12,476 nucleotides of DNA from Burkholderiaceae bacterium. GTDB lineage: Bacteria; Pseudomonadota; Gammaproteobacteria; Burkholderiales; Burkholderiaceae_C. The stretch is taken from positions 1 to 12,476 of the forward strand of contig JAISNB010000151.1 of NCBI GenBank assembly GCA_031276435.1, given 5' to 3'. The translations under genes were made by a program, and so were the position numbers. The notes beneath the pieces were generated by a model that ran no database searches, had not been told where the DNA came from, and saw only the letters and a list, made by a program, of their open reading frames with translations. Below are positions 6,612-12,476 of this stretch, in pieces (position 1 is the stretch's first letter; the number at the start of each line of letters is the position of its first letter).

Positions 6612-6821
6612 TCAATTCCTTGCATGAAAACAAATTCTTGCCGCGCCGCTGGCAAAAGCCCCGCAGCGCAACCACACTGGCCCGCGAGCAACTTGGGTGG
6701 CCCAAAAAAGCGCGCTTGCCGCCCGGGTGTCGATCCGCCGCCAGTCCGCTGGTTTGCCCGCGCATTTTGCGTGCGTCCCGCCACGGGGCGCAACGCCGTC
6801 AGGCAAGGCTTGCAAAGCCAT
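6612..6821 (-). CDS. possible leader peptide upstream of iscR
   Basis: A 69-codon frame starts at ATG 6819-6821 and ends with TGA at 6612-6614, two bases before the iscR ATG. Its last codons contain the iscR Shine-Dalgarno AAGGAA, an arrangement that would allow translational coupling. The peptide starts MALQALPDGVAP and contains three cysteines (C20, C53, C64). I recognise no family or domain. Its own Shine-Dalgarno is poor (GGGA about 10 bases upstream), and the other two frames on this strand are also largely open, as is common in GC-rich DNA. It may be chance, so it is listed only as a candidate. Confidence 0.2.
   Translation of the reverse strand: MALQALPDGVAPRGGTHAKCAGKPADWRRIDTRAASALFWATQVARGPVWLRCGAFASGAARICFHARN
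6769..6796 (-). promoter_or_regulatory. stable hairpin in the iscR leader
   Basis: GCGT and GCG-T-CCCG at 6769-6780 pair with CGGG-G-CGC and ACGC at 6784-6796 around the loop CCA (6781-6783). This gives 11 base pairs with one mismatch and one bulged base. It lies about 160-190 bases before the iscR ATG, within the transcribed leader. A shorter hairpin (GGCTT/AAGCC, 6807-6819) is next to it. No T-run follows on the minus strand, so it is not an intrinsic terminator. A regulatory or stability role is inference. Confidence 0.35.
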
Positions 6822-6857
6822 CGTCCAGTCCCGCGCCACAGACGCGGGGGCGGATCT

Positions 6858-6882
6858 ATGTCCGAGTATTTTTGTCAAGTAT
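6858..6882 (-). promoter_or_regulatory. IscR type 1 operator for the isc operon
   Basis: On the minus strand this 25-base site begins ATACTTGAC, continues through an A-rich centre and TACTCGG, and ends ACAT. Against the published E. coli type 1 consensus as I remember it (ATASYYGACTRWWWYAGTCRRSTAT) it matches about 21 of 25 positions, with the left half perfect. It lies just upstream of the iscR leader and overlaps the proposed -10 box, which suits repression by cluster-bound IscR. Confidence 0.75.
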
Positions 6883-6906
6883 AGCGTGTTTCCGGCGGGG
6901 CGACAG
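6878..6906 (-). promoter_or_regulatory. predicted isc operon promoter
   Basis: The minus strand has TATACT (6878-6883), a near-consensus -10 box. With a 17-base spacer, CTGTCG (6901-6906) is a poor -35 box. Transcription would start near 6870, giving an iscR leader of about 260 bases. The -10 box overlaps the left end of the IscR operator. A TTGACA inside the operator (6873-6878) could also be a -35, but no -10 lies at a suitable distance downstream, so I prefer the first reading. Confidence 0.5.
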
Positions 6907-6936
6907 GCGCCGGGCCGGATGTGGTGGCGGCTGCGG

Positions 6937-8532
6937 TTACTGGCTTGGCGCTTGCAGGCGTTGTACCCAGAGGGCGGTGGAAGGGTCAGAGGGCGCGCTT
7001 GCCGCCTGGCCTTGCAACTGCGCCTCGATGTCGCGCGCGTGGTGCTTGCCCAGTTCGACGCCCCATTGGTCGAAGCTGTTGATGCCCCACAGCGAGCCGC
7101 TGACGAATACGCGGTGCTCGCAAAGCGCCAGCAAGGCCCCGAGCGCGGGCGCGTCGAGGCGGGGCAGCATGAGCAGGGTGGACGGGCGGTTGCCCGGAAA
7201 GTGGCGGTGCCCGTCGCTGCCGCTTTGCCCGAGCATGAGCGCGCGCGCCTGCGCCAACACGTTGGCGAGCAATTGCCGTTGGTGGCCGGGCAGGCCATGC
7301 GCGGCGTGCTGCGCGGCAATGAATTCCACGGGCACGGCTTGCGTGCCCTGGTGCAGCATCTGGAAGAACGCGTGCTGGCTGTTGCTGCCCACGTCGCCCC
7401 ACAGCACGGGCGAGGTGTCAAATGGCAGGGCCAGCCCGTGCGCGTCCACGCGCTTGCCATTGCTTTCCATTTCCAGTTGTTGCAGGTAGGCCGTCAGGCG
7501 GCGCAGGCCGTGGTGGTAGGGCACCACGCAGCGGCTGGGGAAATGGTGGAAATTGCGGTACCAGACATCCAGCAGGCCAAGCTGCGCGGGCAGGTTGACT
7601 TCCAGCGGCGCCTCGGCAAAGTGCGTGTCCATGGCGTGCGCGCCAGCCAGCAGGGCCTCGAATGTGGCCGCGCCAAATGCCAGCGCCACCGGCAGGCCGA
7701 TGGCCGACCAGAGCGAATAGCGCCCGCCCACGCCTTCGTCCAGATGCAAACAACGCGCGATGCCCAGCGCCCGCGCGGCTTGCGGTTTGGCGGTGATCGC
7801 CACAAAGTGCCGGGCCACGTCCTGCCCGCCCTGCGCCAGGAACCACGCGCGCGCCGACGCGGCGTTTTGCAGGGTTTCGGCGGTGCCAAAGCTTTTGGAT
7901 GCCACCACGAACAGCGTGGTTTGCGCGCGCAGCGTGCGCAGCGCGGCGGCCAGCTCGTGCCCGTCCATGTTGGCGACAAAGTGCACGCGCGGCCCTTGTG
8001 GCGGCCCGGGCGGGCTGCCCGCCGACAGGGCTTGCAGCGCCACGCGCGGCCCCAGATCGGAGCCGCCGATGCCGATGTGCAGCACATCGGAAAACTGTTT
8101 TTGCGCGCGCGTTTGCTCTGCAAATGAGAGCATCTCGTGCAGGTCTTGCGCCAGTTTCTGCTGTGCGTCTTGCGCGACCCGGGCATCTGGCGGCTGCCCG
8201 GCGGGCCAGCGCAGAAGCGGGTGCAGCGCGGCGCGTTCTTCGGTGTTGTTGACCCGCTGGCCCTGCAACAGGGCGTCGCGGTGCGCTTGCAGGCCGCATT
8301 CATGGGCCAGTTGCACCAGCAGCGCGCGCGCAGTGCGATCCAGCAGGCATTTGGACAGGTCGGCCTGCACGTGCGGCGCTTGCAGGAAAAAGTCGGCGGC
8401 GCGGCGACTGTCTTGCGCAAAGGCCTGGCGCAAATCAAATGCCCTGGCGCCCGCAAAGCGTGCCGAAAAATGTGCCTGCAAGGCTTGCCAGGCTGGCGCC
8501 TGATCGCACCGGGGGTATTTTTGCCAGTCCAT
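6937..8532 (-). CDS. pgi: Glucose-6-phosphate isomerase
   Basis: This 531-residue cytoplasmic enzyme interconverts glucose 6-phosphate and fructose 6-phosphate. Family features in order: the sugar-binding segment HIGIGGSDLGP (152-162), the phosphate-binding ASKSFGT (211-217), the signature GVGGRYSLWSAIGLP (267-281), catalytic E356 in MESNGK, catalytic H387 in SNSQHAFFQ, and the second signature GSLWGINSFDQWGVELGK ending in catalytic K496. E. coli Pgi has 549 residues, so this copy is slightly short, mainly at the ends. The ATG at 8530-8532 follows the tal stop by 38 bases, and the two genes are probably one operon. The Shine-Dalgarno (GGCGG) is weak. After the TAA no clear terminator is seen before the isc promoter, so some read-through into isc is possible. 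Confidence 0.98.
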   Translation of the reverse strand: MDWQKYPRCDQAPAWQALQAHFSARFAGARAFDLRQAFAQDSRRAADFFLQAPHVQADLSKCLLDRTARALLVQLAHECGLQAHRDALLQGQRVNNTEERAALHPLLRWPAGQPPDARVAQDAQQKLAQDLHEMLSFAEQTRAQKQFSDVLHIGIGGSDLGPRVALQALSAGSPPGPPQGPRVHFVANMDGHELAAALRTLRAQTTLFVVASKSFGTAETLQNAASARAWFLAQGGQDVARHFVAITAKPQAARALGIARCLHLDEGVGGRYSLWSAIGLPVALAFGAATFEALLAGAHAMDTHFAEAPLEVNLPAQLGLLDVWYRNFHHFPSRCVVPYHHGLRRLTAYLQQLEMESNGKRVDAHGLALPFDTSPVLWGDVGSNSQHAFFQMLHQGTQAVPVEFIAAQHAAHGLPGHQRQLLANVLAQARALMLGQSGSDGHRHFPGNRPSTLLMLPRLDAPALGALLALCEHRVFVSGSLWGINSFDQWGVELGKHHARDIEAQLQGQAASAPSDPSTALWVQRLQAPSQ

Positions 8533-8570
8533 GCCGATTGCCGCCGTGTGCTGCCCTGTGTGCGCTCGGC

Positions 8571-9530
8571 TCAGGCCGCCCGGATCAGGGCCTGGAGCTT
8601 TTCGGTGTCGGCGATGAAGGCGCGGATGCCTTCGGCCAGTTTTTCGGTGGCCATGGCGTCCTGGTTGAGGGCCAGGCGAAACTGCGCCTCGTCGTCATAG
8701 CTGGCGGCGGGCAAATCCATGTGCCGCGCGGCGTCGGCGTCCAGCGCGCGCGCCAGCGGCGCGCTGCTGGTGGCCAACTGGGCCAGCAGGGCGGGGCTGA
8801 TGGTCAGCAGGTCGCAACCGGCCAGCGCCGTGATTTGCCCGGCGTTGCGAAAGCTCGCGCCCATGACTTGCGTGGCGATGCCAAAGCGTTTGTAGTGGTT
8901 GAAGATGCGCGCCACCGATTGCACGCCGGGGTCTTGCGCGCCAGCGTTGGCGGCTTCGTCCCACGCGGCGCCAGCCTGTTTTTTGTGCCAGTCATAAATG
9001 CGGCCCACAAACGGCGAGATCAGCCGCACGCCAGCTTGCCCGCAGGCCACGGCCTGGCAAAAGCTGAACAGCAGCGTCAGGTTGCACCGGATGCCGTCGC
9101 GCTCCAGCCGCTTGGCGGCACGGATGCCTTCCCAGGTGGCGGCAATTTTGATGAGCACGCGCTCGGCGGGCACGCCAGCGGCCCGGTACAGGTCGATCAA
9201 CCGCTCGGCGCGCGCGCAGGTGGCGTCCGCGTCGAACGACAGGCGCGCGTCCACTTCGGTCGAAACGCGCCCCTCGACGAGCGCCAGAATCTCGCAGCCA
9301 AAGCGCACCAGCAGCCGGTCCACGATGGCGTCGACCGGCGCGCCACGGTGCGCGTGCGCCACGGCCTTGAGCAGCGGCGCGTACTCGGGTTTTTGCACCG
9401 CCTGGAGAATGAGCGACGGATTGGTGGTGGCGTCTTGCGGCTGGAACTGCGCCAGTTGCCTGAAGTCGCCCGTGTCGGCCACGACGGTGGTGAATTGCTT
9501 GAGTGCGTCGAGCTGGTTCATGGCGTTCAT
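8571..9530 (-). CDS. tal: Transaldolase
   Basis: This protein of up to 319 residues is a TalB-type transaldolase of the non-oxidative pentose phosphate pathway. It moves a dihydroxyacetone unit from sedoheptulose 7-phosphate to glyceraldehyde 3-phosphate. Visible family motifs: VVADTGD with the catalytic acid D19, the signature QDATTNPSLIL (32-42), VSTEVDARLSFD (89-100), and the Schiff-base lysine K128 in VLIKIAATWEG. Later segments SPFVGRIYDW (172-181) and VMGASFRN (222-229) are also typical, and the length is close to that of E. coli TalB. Two starts are possible: ATG 9528-9530, and ATG 9519-9521 three codons later. A GGAA at 9533-9536 is close to the first and 11 bases from the second, so the choice is unsettled. 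pgi follows after 38 bases. Confidence 0.96.
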   Translation of the reverse strand: MNAMNQLDALKQFTTVVADTGDFRQLAQFQPQDATTNPSLILQAVQKPEYAPLLKAVAHAHRGAPVDAIVDRLLVRFGCEILALVEGRVSTEVDARLSFDADATCARAERLIDLYRAAGVPAERVLIKIAATWEGIRAAKRLERDGIRCNLTLLFSFCQAVACGQAGVRLISPFVGRIYDWHKKQAGAAWDEAANAGAQDPGVQSVARIFNHYKRFGIATQVMGASFRNAGQITALAGCDLLTISPALLAQLATSSAPLARALDADAARHMDLPAASYDDEAQFRLALNQDAMATEKLAEGIRAFIADTEKLQALIRAA

Positions 9531-9559
9531 TATTCCATCGCCCGGCGGCGCGCCACCTG

Positions 9560-9578
9560 GCGCCAGCGCGGCTGGCGC
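9560..9578. repeat. perfect 8-bp inverted repeat between the hydrolase gene and tal
   Basis: GCGCCAGC (9560-9567) and GCTGGCGC (9571-9578) form a perfect stem around a three-base GCG loop, in the 55-base gap after the hydrolase stop. No T-run follows on the minus strand, so it is not a typical intrinsic terminator, although so stable a hairpin could slow RNA polymerase or block exonucleases. The core GCCAGC/GCTGGC recurs in two other intergenic gaps of this window. Confidence 0.6.
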
Positions 9579-9585
9579 GCGCGAT

Positions 9586-10509
9586 TCAGGCGCCGTCGAG
9601 TGCGGCCAGCAGCGCGCCCAGAAAAGCCCCGGGCGCTTCGTACTGGACCCAATGCCCGGCGCCAGCGATCAGCGTGAATTTGCGCAGCGTGGGCGCGTTG
9701 CGGATGTAGGCAGCCTCCAGCGCGGGCAGGTAATTTCTGTAGATGGCGTCGTGCTCGCCATAAATGGCGTACACCGGGCAGGCGATGGCTGGCAGCGTGC
9801 GTGCCAGAATGTCCGTGCGCGCCAGACGGCGGCGGTAGCGCGGCGCCCGGTCGCGCTGCACGTTGTGCACGTGAATTTGCAGCGCCACATCGTCAATCAG
9901 GCGCTTGTCGTGCAGCATCAGCGCGCCCAGGTTGTGGCGGTGCGCGGCAAGTTGCGCGTGCGCCGTGGGCAAATGGCGCCACGCCTGGAGCGTGTACTGC
10001 CCGTCGGGCGCGACGCCCATGGCGGGCGCGCCCACCAGCACCAGCCGCCGCGCCAGTTGCGGCGCTTGCGCCAGCATCAGCGCGGCCGTCAGGCCGCCAA
10101 ACGAAAAGCCCGCCAAATCGCACACCGCCTGCCCCTGCTGCCCGAGCAAGGCGCGCAAGCCATCGATCAGCGGCGCGGCCATGCTGTCGGCATCGGCGCC
10201 GTCAGCGGGCAGGGGCGATTGGCCAAAGCCCGGCATGTCGGGCGCCAGCACCGTGCGGCCCGCATCCAGCAGGGGCGCGATGTTTTTCACCCAGTGCGTC
10301 CAACTGCCGCTGCCGCCGTGCAACAGCACCAGTGGCGGCGCGCCCGGCGCGGGCGCGTGCCCTGGCGGCAGCCAGCGGTGCCACACCAGATCGCCCATAT
10401 CGCCCGTGCCCACGCGCATGGGTGTGACCAGGCGCTGCCCCGCCGCCAGACGCTGGCGCAAGGCCGCGGGCAACAGGGTGGGCGTTGCGATGGGCGTAGC
10501 TGGGGTCAC
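9586..10509 (-). CDS. Alpha/beta-hydrolase fold protein, substrate unknown
   Basis: This protein of up to 307 residues is a soluble alpha/beta hydrolase. The fold's landmarks are in order: oxyanion segment VLLHGGSGSW (61-70), the DMPGFGQS turn (91-98), nucleophile S136 in the elbow GFSFGG, acid D254 in YGEHD, and base H286 in GAGHWVQYE. This complete triad predicts an active esterase, lipase or C-C bond hydrolase. The overall shape resembles meta-cleavage product hydrolases, but nothing here fixes the substrate, and no aromatic degradation genes are nearby. The start is GTG 10507-10509 with no visible Shine-Dalgarno; a downstream start such as M31 is possible, since residues before about 35 look like an unstructured Pro/Ala-rich tail. 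It lies 29 bases after the DJ-1-type gene and is probably co-transcribed. Confidence 0.85.
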   Translation of the reverse strand: MTPATPIATPTLLPAALRQRLAAGQRLVTPMRVGTGDMGDLVWHRWLPPGHAPAPGAPPLVLLHGGSGSWTHWVKNIAPLLDAGRTVLAPDMPGFGQSPLPADGADADSMAAPLIDGLRALLGQQGQAVCDLAGFSFGGLTAALMLAQAPQLARRLVLVGAPAMGVAPDGQYTLQAWRHLPTAHAQLAAHRHNLGALMLHDKRLIDDVALQIHVHNVQRDRAPRYRRRLARTDILARTLPAIACPVYAIYGEHDAIYRNYLPALEAAYIRNAPTLRKFTLIAGAGHWVQYEAPGAFLGALLAALDGA

Positions 10510-10538
10510 GGCGCGCGCGGGCCAAAGAGCAACAGCGG

Positions 10539-11084
10539 TCAGGCCAGCAGCAGCAGGCCACGGGCCACGGCGTCGCGCCGCTGCCTGCCTGCCAGTTGCT
10601 CGACAAGGTTGAGCGCAAACTCCAGCGTCAGCCCCGGGCCGCGGCCAGTGGTCAGATTGCCATCGACCACCACGGCCTCGCTGGTTTTCAGCGTCGCGCC
10701 GTCCAGGTGTTTTTCAAAGCCCGGGTAGCAGGTGGCACTTTTGCCCTTGAGCAGCCCCAGCGATCCCAGCACCATGGGCGAGGCGCAAATGGCCGCCACC
10801 TTCCCGCCCTGTTGCGCGAAAGCCAGCAATTGCTGCTTCATGGCCGCGTGTTCGTTGAACTTGGTGGTGCCGCCCGGCAGCACCAGCATTTGCGCCTGCG
10901 CGCAATCGACCTCTTCAAACAGCAAGTCGGCCATGACCGCAACCTGGTGCGCGCCGAGCACAAGCTTGCCTGCGGTCAGCGAAACGGTCTTGACTTCCAG
11001 CTCCGCGCGGCGCAGCACGTCGACCGTGCCCAACGCCTCGATTTCCTCGAACCCGGTGGTCAGAAAAACATAAACTGGTTTCAT
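10539..11084 (-). CDS. DJ-1/PfpI family protein, YajL-like
   Basis: This 181-residue single-domain protein belongs to the DJ-1/YajL/ThiJ family, linked in other bacteria to oxidative-stress protection and disputed deglycase activity. Visible features: the start PVYVFLTTGFEEIEAL with E16 matching DJ-1 E18, the LVLPGGT strand-turn (67-73), the nucleophile-elbow cysteine C100 in VAAICASPMVLG, and the GRGPGLTLEFAL segment (148-159). The histidine of human DJ-1 (H126) appears to be replaced by the CYPG segment, as in many bacterial members; this is from memory. The ATG at 11082-11084 is chosen because GGAGAG lies six bases upstream; the ATG two codons earlier would leave no spacing. The frame is open far upstream, but that part is not family-like. 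The alpha/beta-hydrolase gene follows after 29 bases. Confidence 0.92.
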   Translation of the reverse strand: MKPVYVFLTTGFEEIEALGTVDVLRRAELEVKTVSLTAGKLVLGAHQVAVMADLLFEEVDCAQAQMLVLPGGTTKFNEHAAMKQQLLAFAQQGGKVAAICASPMVLGSLGLLKGKSATCYPGFEKHLDGATLKTSEAVVVDGNLTTGRGPGLTLEFALNLVEQLAGRQRRDAVARGLLLLA

Positions 11085-11231
11085 GCGCATCTCTCCGTTG
11101 GTTGAAAGCTGGCAAAAGGCCCGCATTGACCACGTTGCCAATCCGCCGCGCCAAGCCCCGCGCGGGCCTGAACGGGCGCGCCTGCATGGTAAAGGATTTG
11201 CGCACGGCGGCAGCGGCGGTGTTTTGGGCGT

Positions 11232-11273
11232 TTGCCAGCGCGCCGCCCGGACGCTGGCGGGGGCGGCTGGCAA
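11232..11273. repeat. inverted repeat upstream of the aminotransferase gene
   Basis: TTGCCAGC (11232-11239) and GCTGGCAA (11266-11273) are perfect 8-bp inverted copies. An alternative pairing uses GCCAGCG (11234-11240) with CGCTGGC (11252-11258). The dyad ends four bases before the proposed -10 box of the aminotransferase gene. It could be an operator or a copy of a dispersed intergenic repeat; the sequence alone does not decide. Confidence 0.5.
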
Positions 11274-11277
11274 GCCC

Positions 11278-11283
11278 TAAAAT
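11278..11283 (+). promoter_or_regulatory. likely -10 element of the aminotransferase gene
   Basis: TAAAAT lies 30 bases upstream of the ATG, in the 229-base gap between two divergent genes. It is a good -10 hexamer. The -35 region is weak (CTGGCG at 11254-11259 with an 18-base spacer). The leader would be about 25 bases and includes AGGTG nine bases before the ATG. For the opposite gene, TTGGCA on the minus strand (rc of 11135-11140) is a -35-like match, but I see no convincing -10. Confidence 0.45.
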
Positions 11284-11313
11284 TGGCGGTTTCATTTGCA
11301 GGTGTGATTTTCC

Positions 11314-12476
11314 ATGTCTCTCTTTACCGCCGTCGAAATGGCCCCGCGCGACCCGATTCTGGGGCTGAACGAGCAATTTGCCGCCGACACCAACCCCCAC
11401 AAAGTGAATCTGGGTGTTGGCGTTTACTTTGACGACAGCGGCAAGCTGCCGCTGCTGCAATGCGTGCGGGCGGCCGAGAAGGCGCTGATGGAAGCGCCCA
11501 AACCGCGCGGCTACCTGCCCATCGATGGCAACCCCGCCTACGACGCGGGCGTCAAGCGCCTTGTCTTTGGCGCCGATTCCGCCGTGCTGCAAACTGGCCG
11601 CGTGGCAACCGTGCAGGCACTGGGCGGCACCGGCGGCTTGAAAATCGGGGCCGACTTCCTCAAAAAACTCAATCCCGCGGCCAAAGTGCTCATCTCTGAC
11701 CCCAGTTGGGAAAACCACCGCGCGCTGTTCACGCGGGCTGGATTTGAAGTAGGCACTTACAAGTATTACGATGCCGCCACCCGCGCGCTCAACTTCGAGG
11801 GCATGCTGGCCGACCTGAAAACCGCCGCGCCCGGCACCATCGTCGTGCTGCACGCCTGCTGCCACAACCCCACGGGCTACGACATCCAGGCGGCCCAATG
11901 GGATCAGGTCATCGCCGCCGTCAAGGCGGGCCAACTCGTCGCCTTTCTCGACATGGCCTACCAGGGCTTTGGCCAGGGCATCGCCGAGGACGGCGCCGTC
12001 ATCGGCAAATTTGTCGCCGCCGGACTGGACTTCTTTGTCGCCACCTCGTTTTCCAAAAGCTTCAGCCTGTATGGCGAACGCGTGGGCGCGCTCTCCGTGG
12101 TGTGCGAAAACCGGGAACAAGCCAGCCGCGTGCTCAGCCAGCTCAAAATCGTGGTGCGCACCAACTACTCCAACCCGCCCACGCACGGCGCCGCCGTGGT
12201 CGCCCTGGTGCTCGACGATCCCGGGCTGCGCGCCCTGTGGGAAGAAGAACTGGCTGGCATGCGCACCCGCATCAAGGCCATGCGCCAGAAACTGGTCGAT
12301 GGCCTCAAAGCCGCTGGCGTTGCGCAGGACATGGGCTTTATCACCCGGCAAGTGGGCATGTTCAGCTACTCGGGCCTGAACAAAGACCAGATGCTGCGCC
12401 TGCGCTCTGAATTTGGCGTGTACGGCACCGACACTGGCCGCATGTGCGTGGCCGCGCTCAACAGCAAAAACGTGGA
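11314..12476 (+). CDS. tyrB: Aromatic-amino-acid/aspartate aminotransferase (3' end outside the window)
   Basis: This frame stays open from the ATG to the window edge (387 codons); about a dozen residues are expected to be missing compared with the roughly 397-residue family. It is a class I PLP aminotransferase of the AspC/TyrB group, transferring amino groups between aromatic or dicarboxylic amino acids and 2-oxo acids. Key residues: PLP lysine K248 in SFSKSFSLYGER, N185 in CCHNPTG, D213 and Y216 in LDMAYQGFG, phosphate-binding R256, the substrate arginine R376 in TDTGRMCVA, and R282 in VRTNYSNPP for the second carboxylate. Segments such as GADFLKKLNP, SLYGERVGALSVVC and GRMCVAALN resemble TyrB more than AspC, so the symbol is a best guess. 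AGGTG lies nine bases before the ATG. It is the only plus-strand gene and is divergent from the DJ-1-type gene. Confidence 0.93.
   Translation, partial: MSLFTAVEMAPRDPILGLNEQFAADTNPHKVNLGVGVYFDDSGKLPLLQCVRAAEKALMEAPKPRGYLPIDGNPAYDAGVKRLVFGADSAVLQTGRVATVQALGGTGGLKIGADFLKKLNPAAKVLISDPSWENHRALFTRAGFEVGTYKYYDAATRALNFEGMLADLKTAAPGTIVVLHACCHNPTGYDIQAAQWDQVIAAVKAGQLVAFLDMAYQGFGQGIAEDGAVIGKFVAAGLDFFVATSFSKSFSLYGERVGALSVVCENREQASRVLSQLKIVVRTNYSNPPTHGAAVVALVLDDPGLRALWEEELAGMRTRIKAMRQKLVDGLKAAGVAQDMGFITRQVGMFSYSGLNKDQMLRLRSEFGVYGTDTGRMCVAALNSKNV

Noticed and set aside
6693..6710. small hairpin next to a run of A on the plus strand, considered as a terminator
   Set aside because: On the minus strand the T-run comes before the stem, not after it, and on the plus strand the stem is followed by A, not T. 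No gene ends here.
6610..6765. 52-codon N-terminal extension of iscR
   Set aside because: The extension is not family-like, and the ATG at 6607-6609 has a good Shine-Dalgarno and gives the standard IscR start.
6890..6936. possible pgi terminator
   Set aside because: There is only a five-bp stem (CCGGC/GCCGG) with no following T-run, so it does not meet the usual pattern.
10915..12351. 478-codon open frame on the minus strand
   Set aside because: Most of it is antisense to the aminotransferase gene, whose plus-strand frame is intact with PLP lysine and family motifs. Its low end overlaps the DJ-1-type gene in another frame.
1..12476. mobile element, prophage, CRISPR array or toxin-antitoxin system
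   Set aside because: No transposase, integrase, spaced direct repeats of the right size or small paired genes were seen, and every sizeable coding region is explained by a housekeeping or common enzyme family.

Overview
The window looks like a chromosomal housekeeping segment of a high-GC betaproteobacterium, most likely Burkholderiales and probably Comamonadaceae-like. The basis is the high GC content, the gene order iscR-iscS-iscU-iscA-hscB-hscA-fdx with no iscX before dnaQ, a tRNA-Val(CAC), and my memory of how these protein families look. No alignment was run, so the family-level placement is inference. I see no insertion sequence, phage, CRISPR array or toxin-type accessory system.

Layout, left to right. 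tRNA-Val(CAC) (38-112) and dnaQ (143-895) lie on the minus strand, and the tRNA starts 30 bases after the dnaQ stop. Next comes the ISC iron-sulfur cluster operon, read leftwards from about 6870: iscR (6073-6609), iscS (4830-6056), iscU (4347-4733), iscA (3974-4297), hscB (3351-3878), hscA (1453-3330) and fdx (1072-1410). Its promoter region carries a good IscR type 1 operator (6858-6882), followed by an unusually long leader of about 260 bases. Further right, still on the minus strand, are pgi (6937-8532) and tal (8571-9530), then an alpha/beta hydrolase (9586-10509) and a DJ-1/YajL-type gene (10539-11084). The only plus-strand gene is a TyrB/AspC-type aminotransferase (11314-12476). It runs off the right edge and is divergent from the DJ-1 gene.

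How the genes work together. IscS takes sulfur from cysteine and passes it to the scaffold IscU. Fdx supplies electrons, and HscB with HscA release the cluster from IscU through its LPPVK motif. IscA is an A-type carrier. IscR senses cluster supply and represses the operon. Pgi and Tal connect hexose-phosphate interconversion with the non-oxidative pentose phosphate pathway. DnaQ is the proofreading subunit of DNA polymerase III. The hydrolase and DJ-1 genes may share a transcript, but the sequence does not show a shared function.

The genes themselves are conventional. The items worth a second look are non-coding or at gene edges: the long structured iscR leader with a 69-codon open frame ending two bases before iscR, a 13-bp tandem duplication that creates the hscB stop codon, a four-copy 7-bp GC repeat between iscA and hscB, and inverted repeats with a GCCAGC/GCTGGC core in three separate intergenic gaps. 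I found no convincing new biological system.
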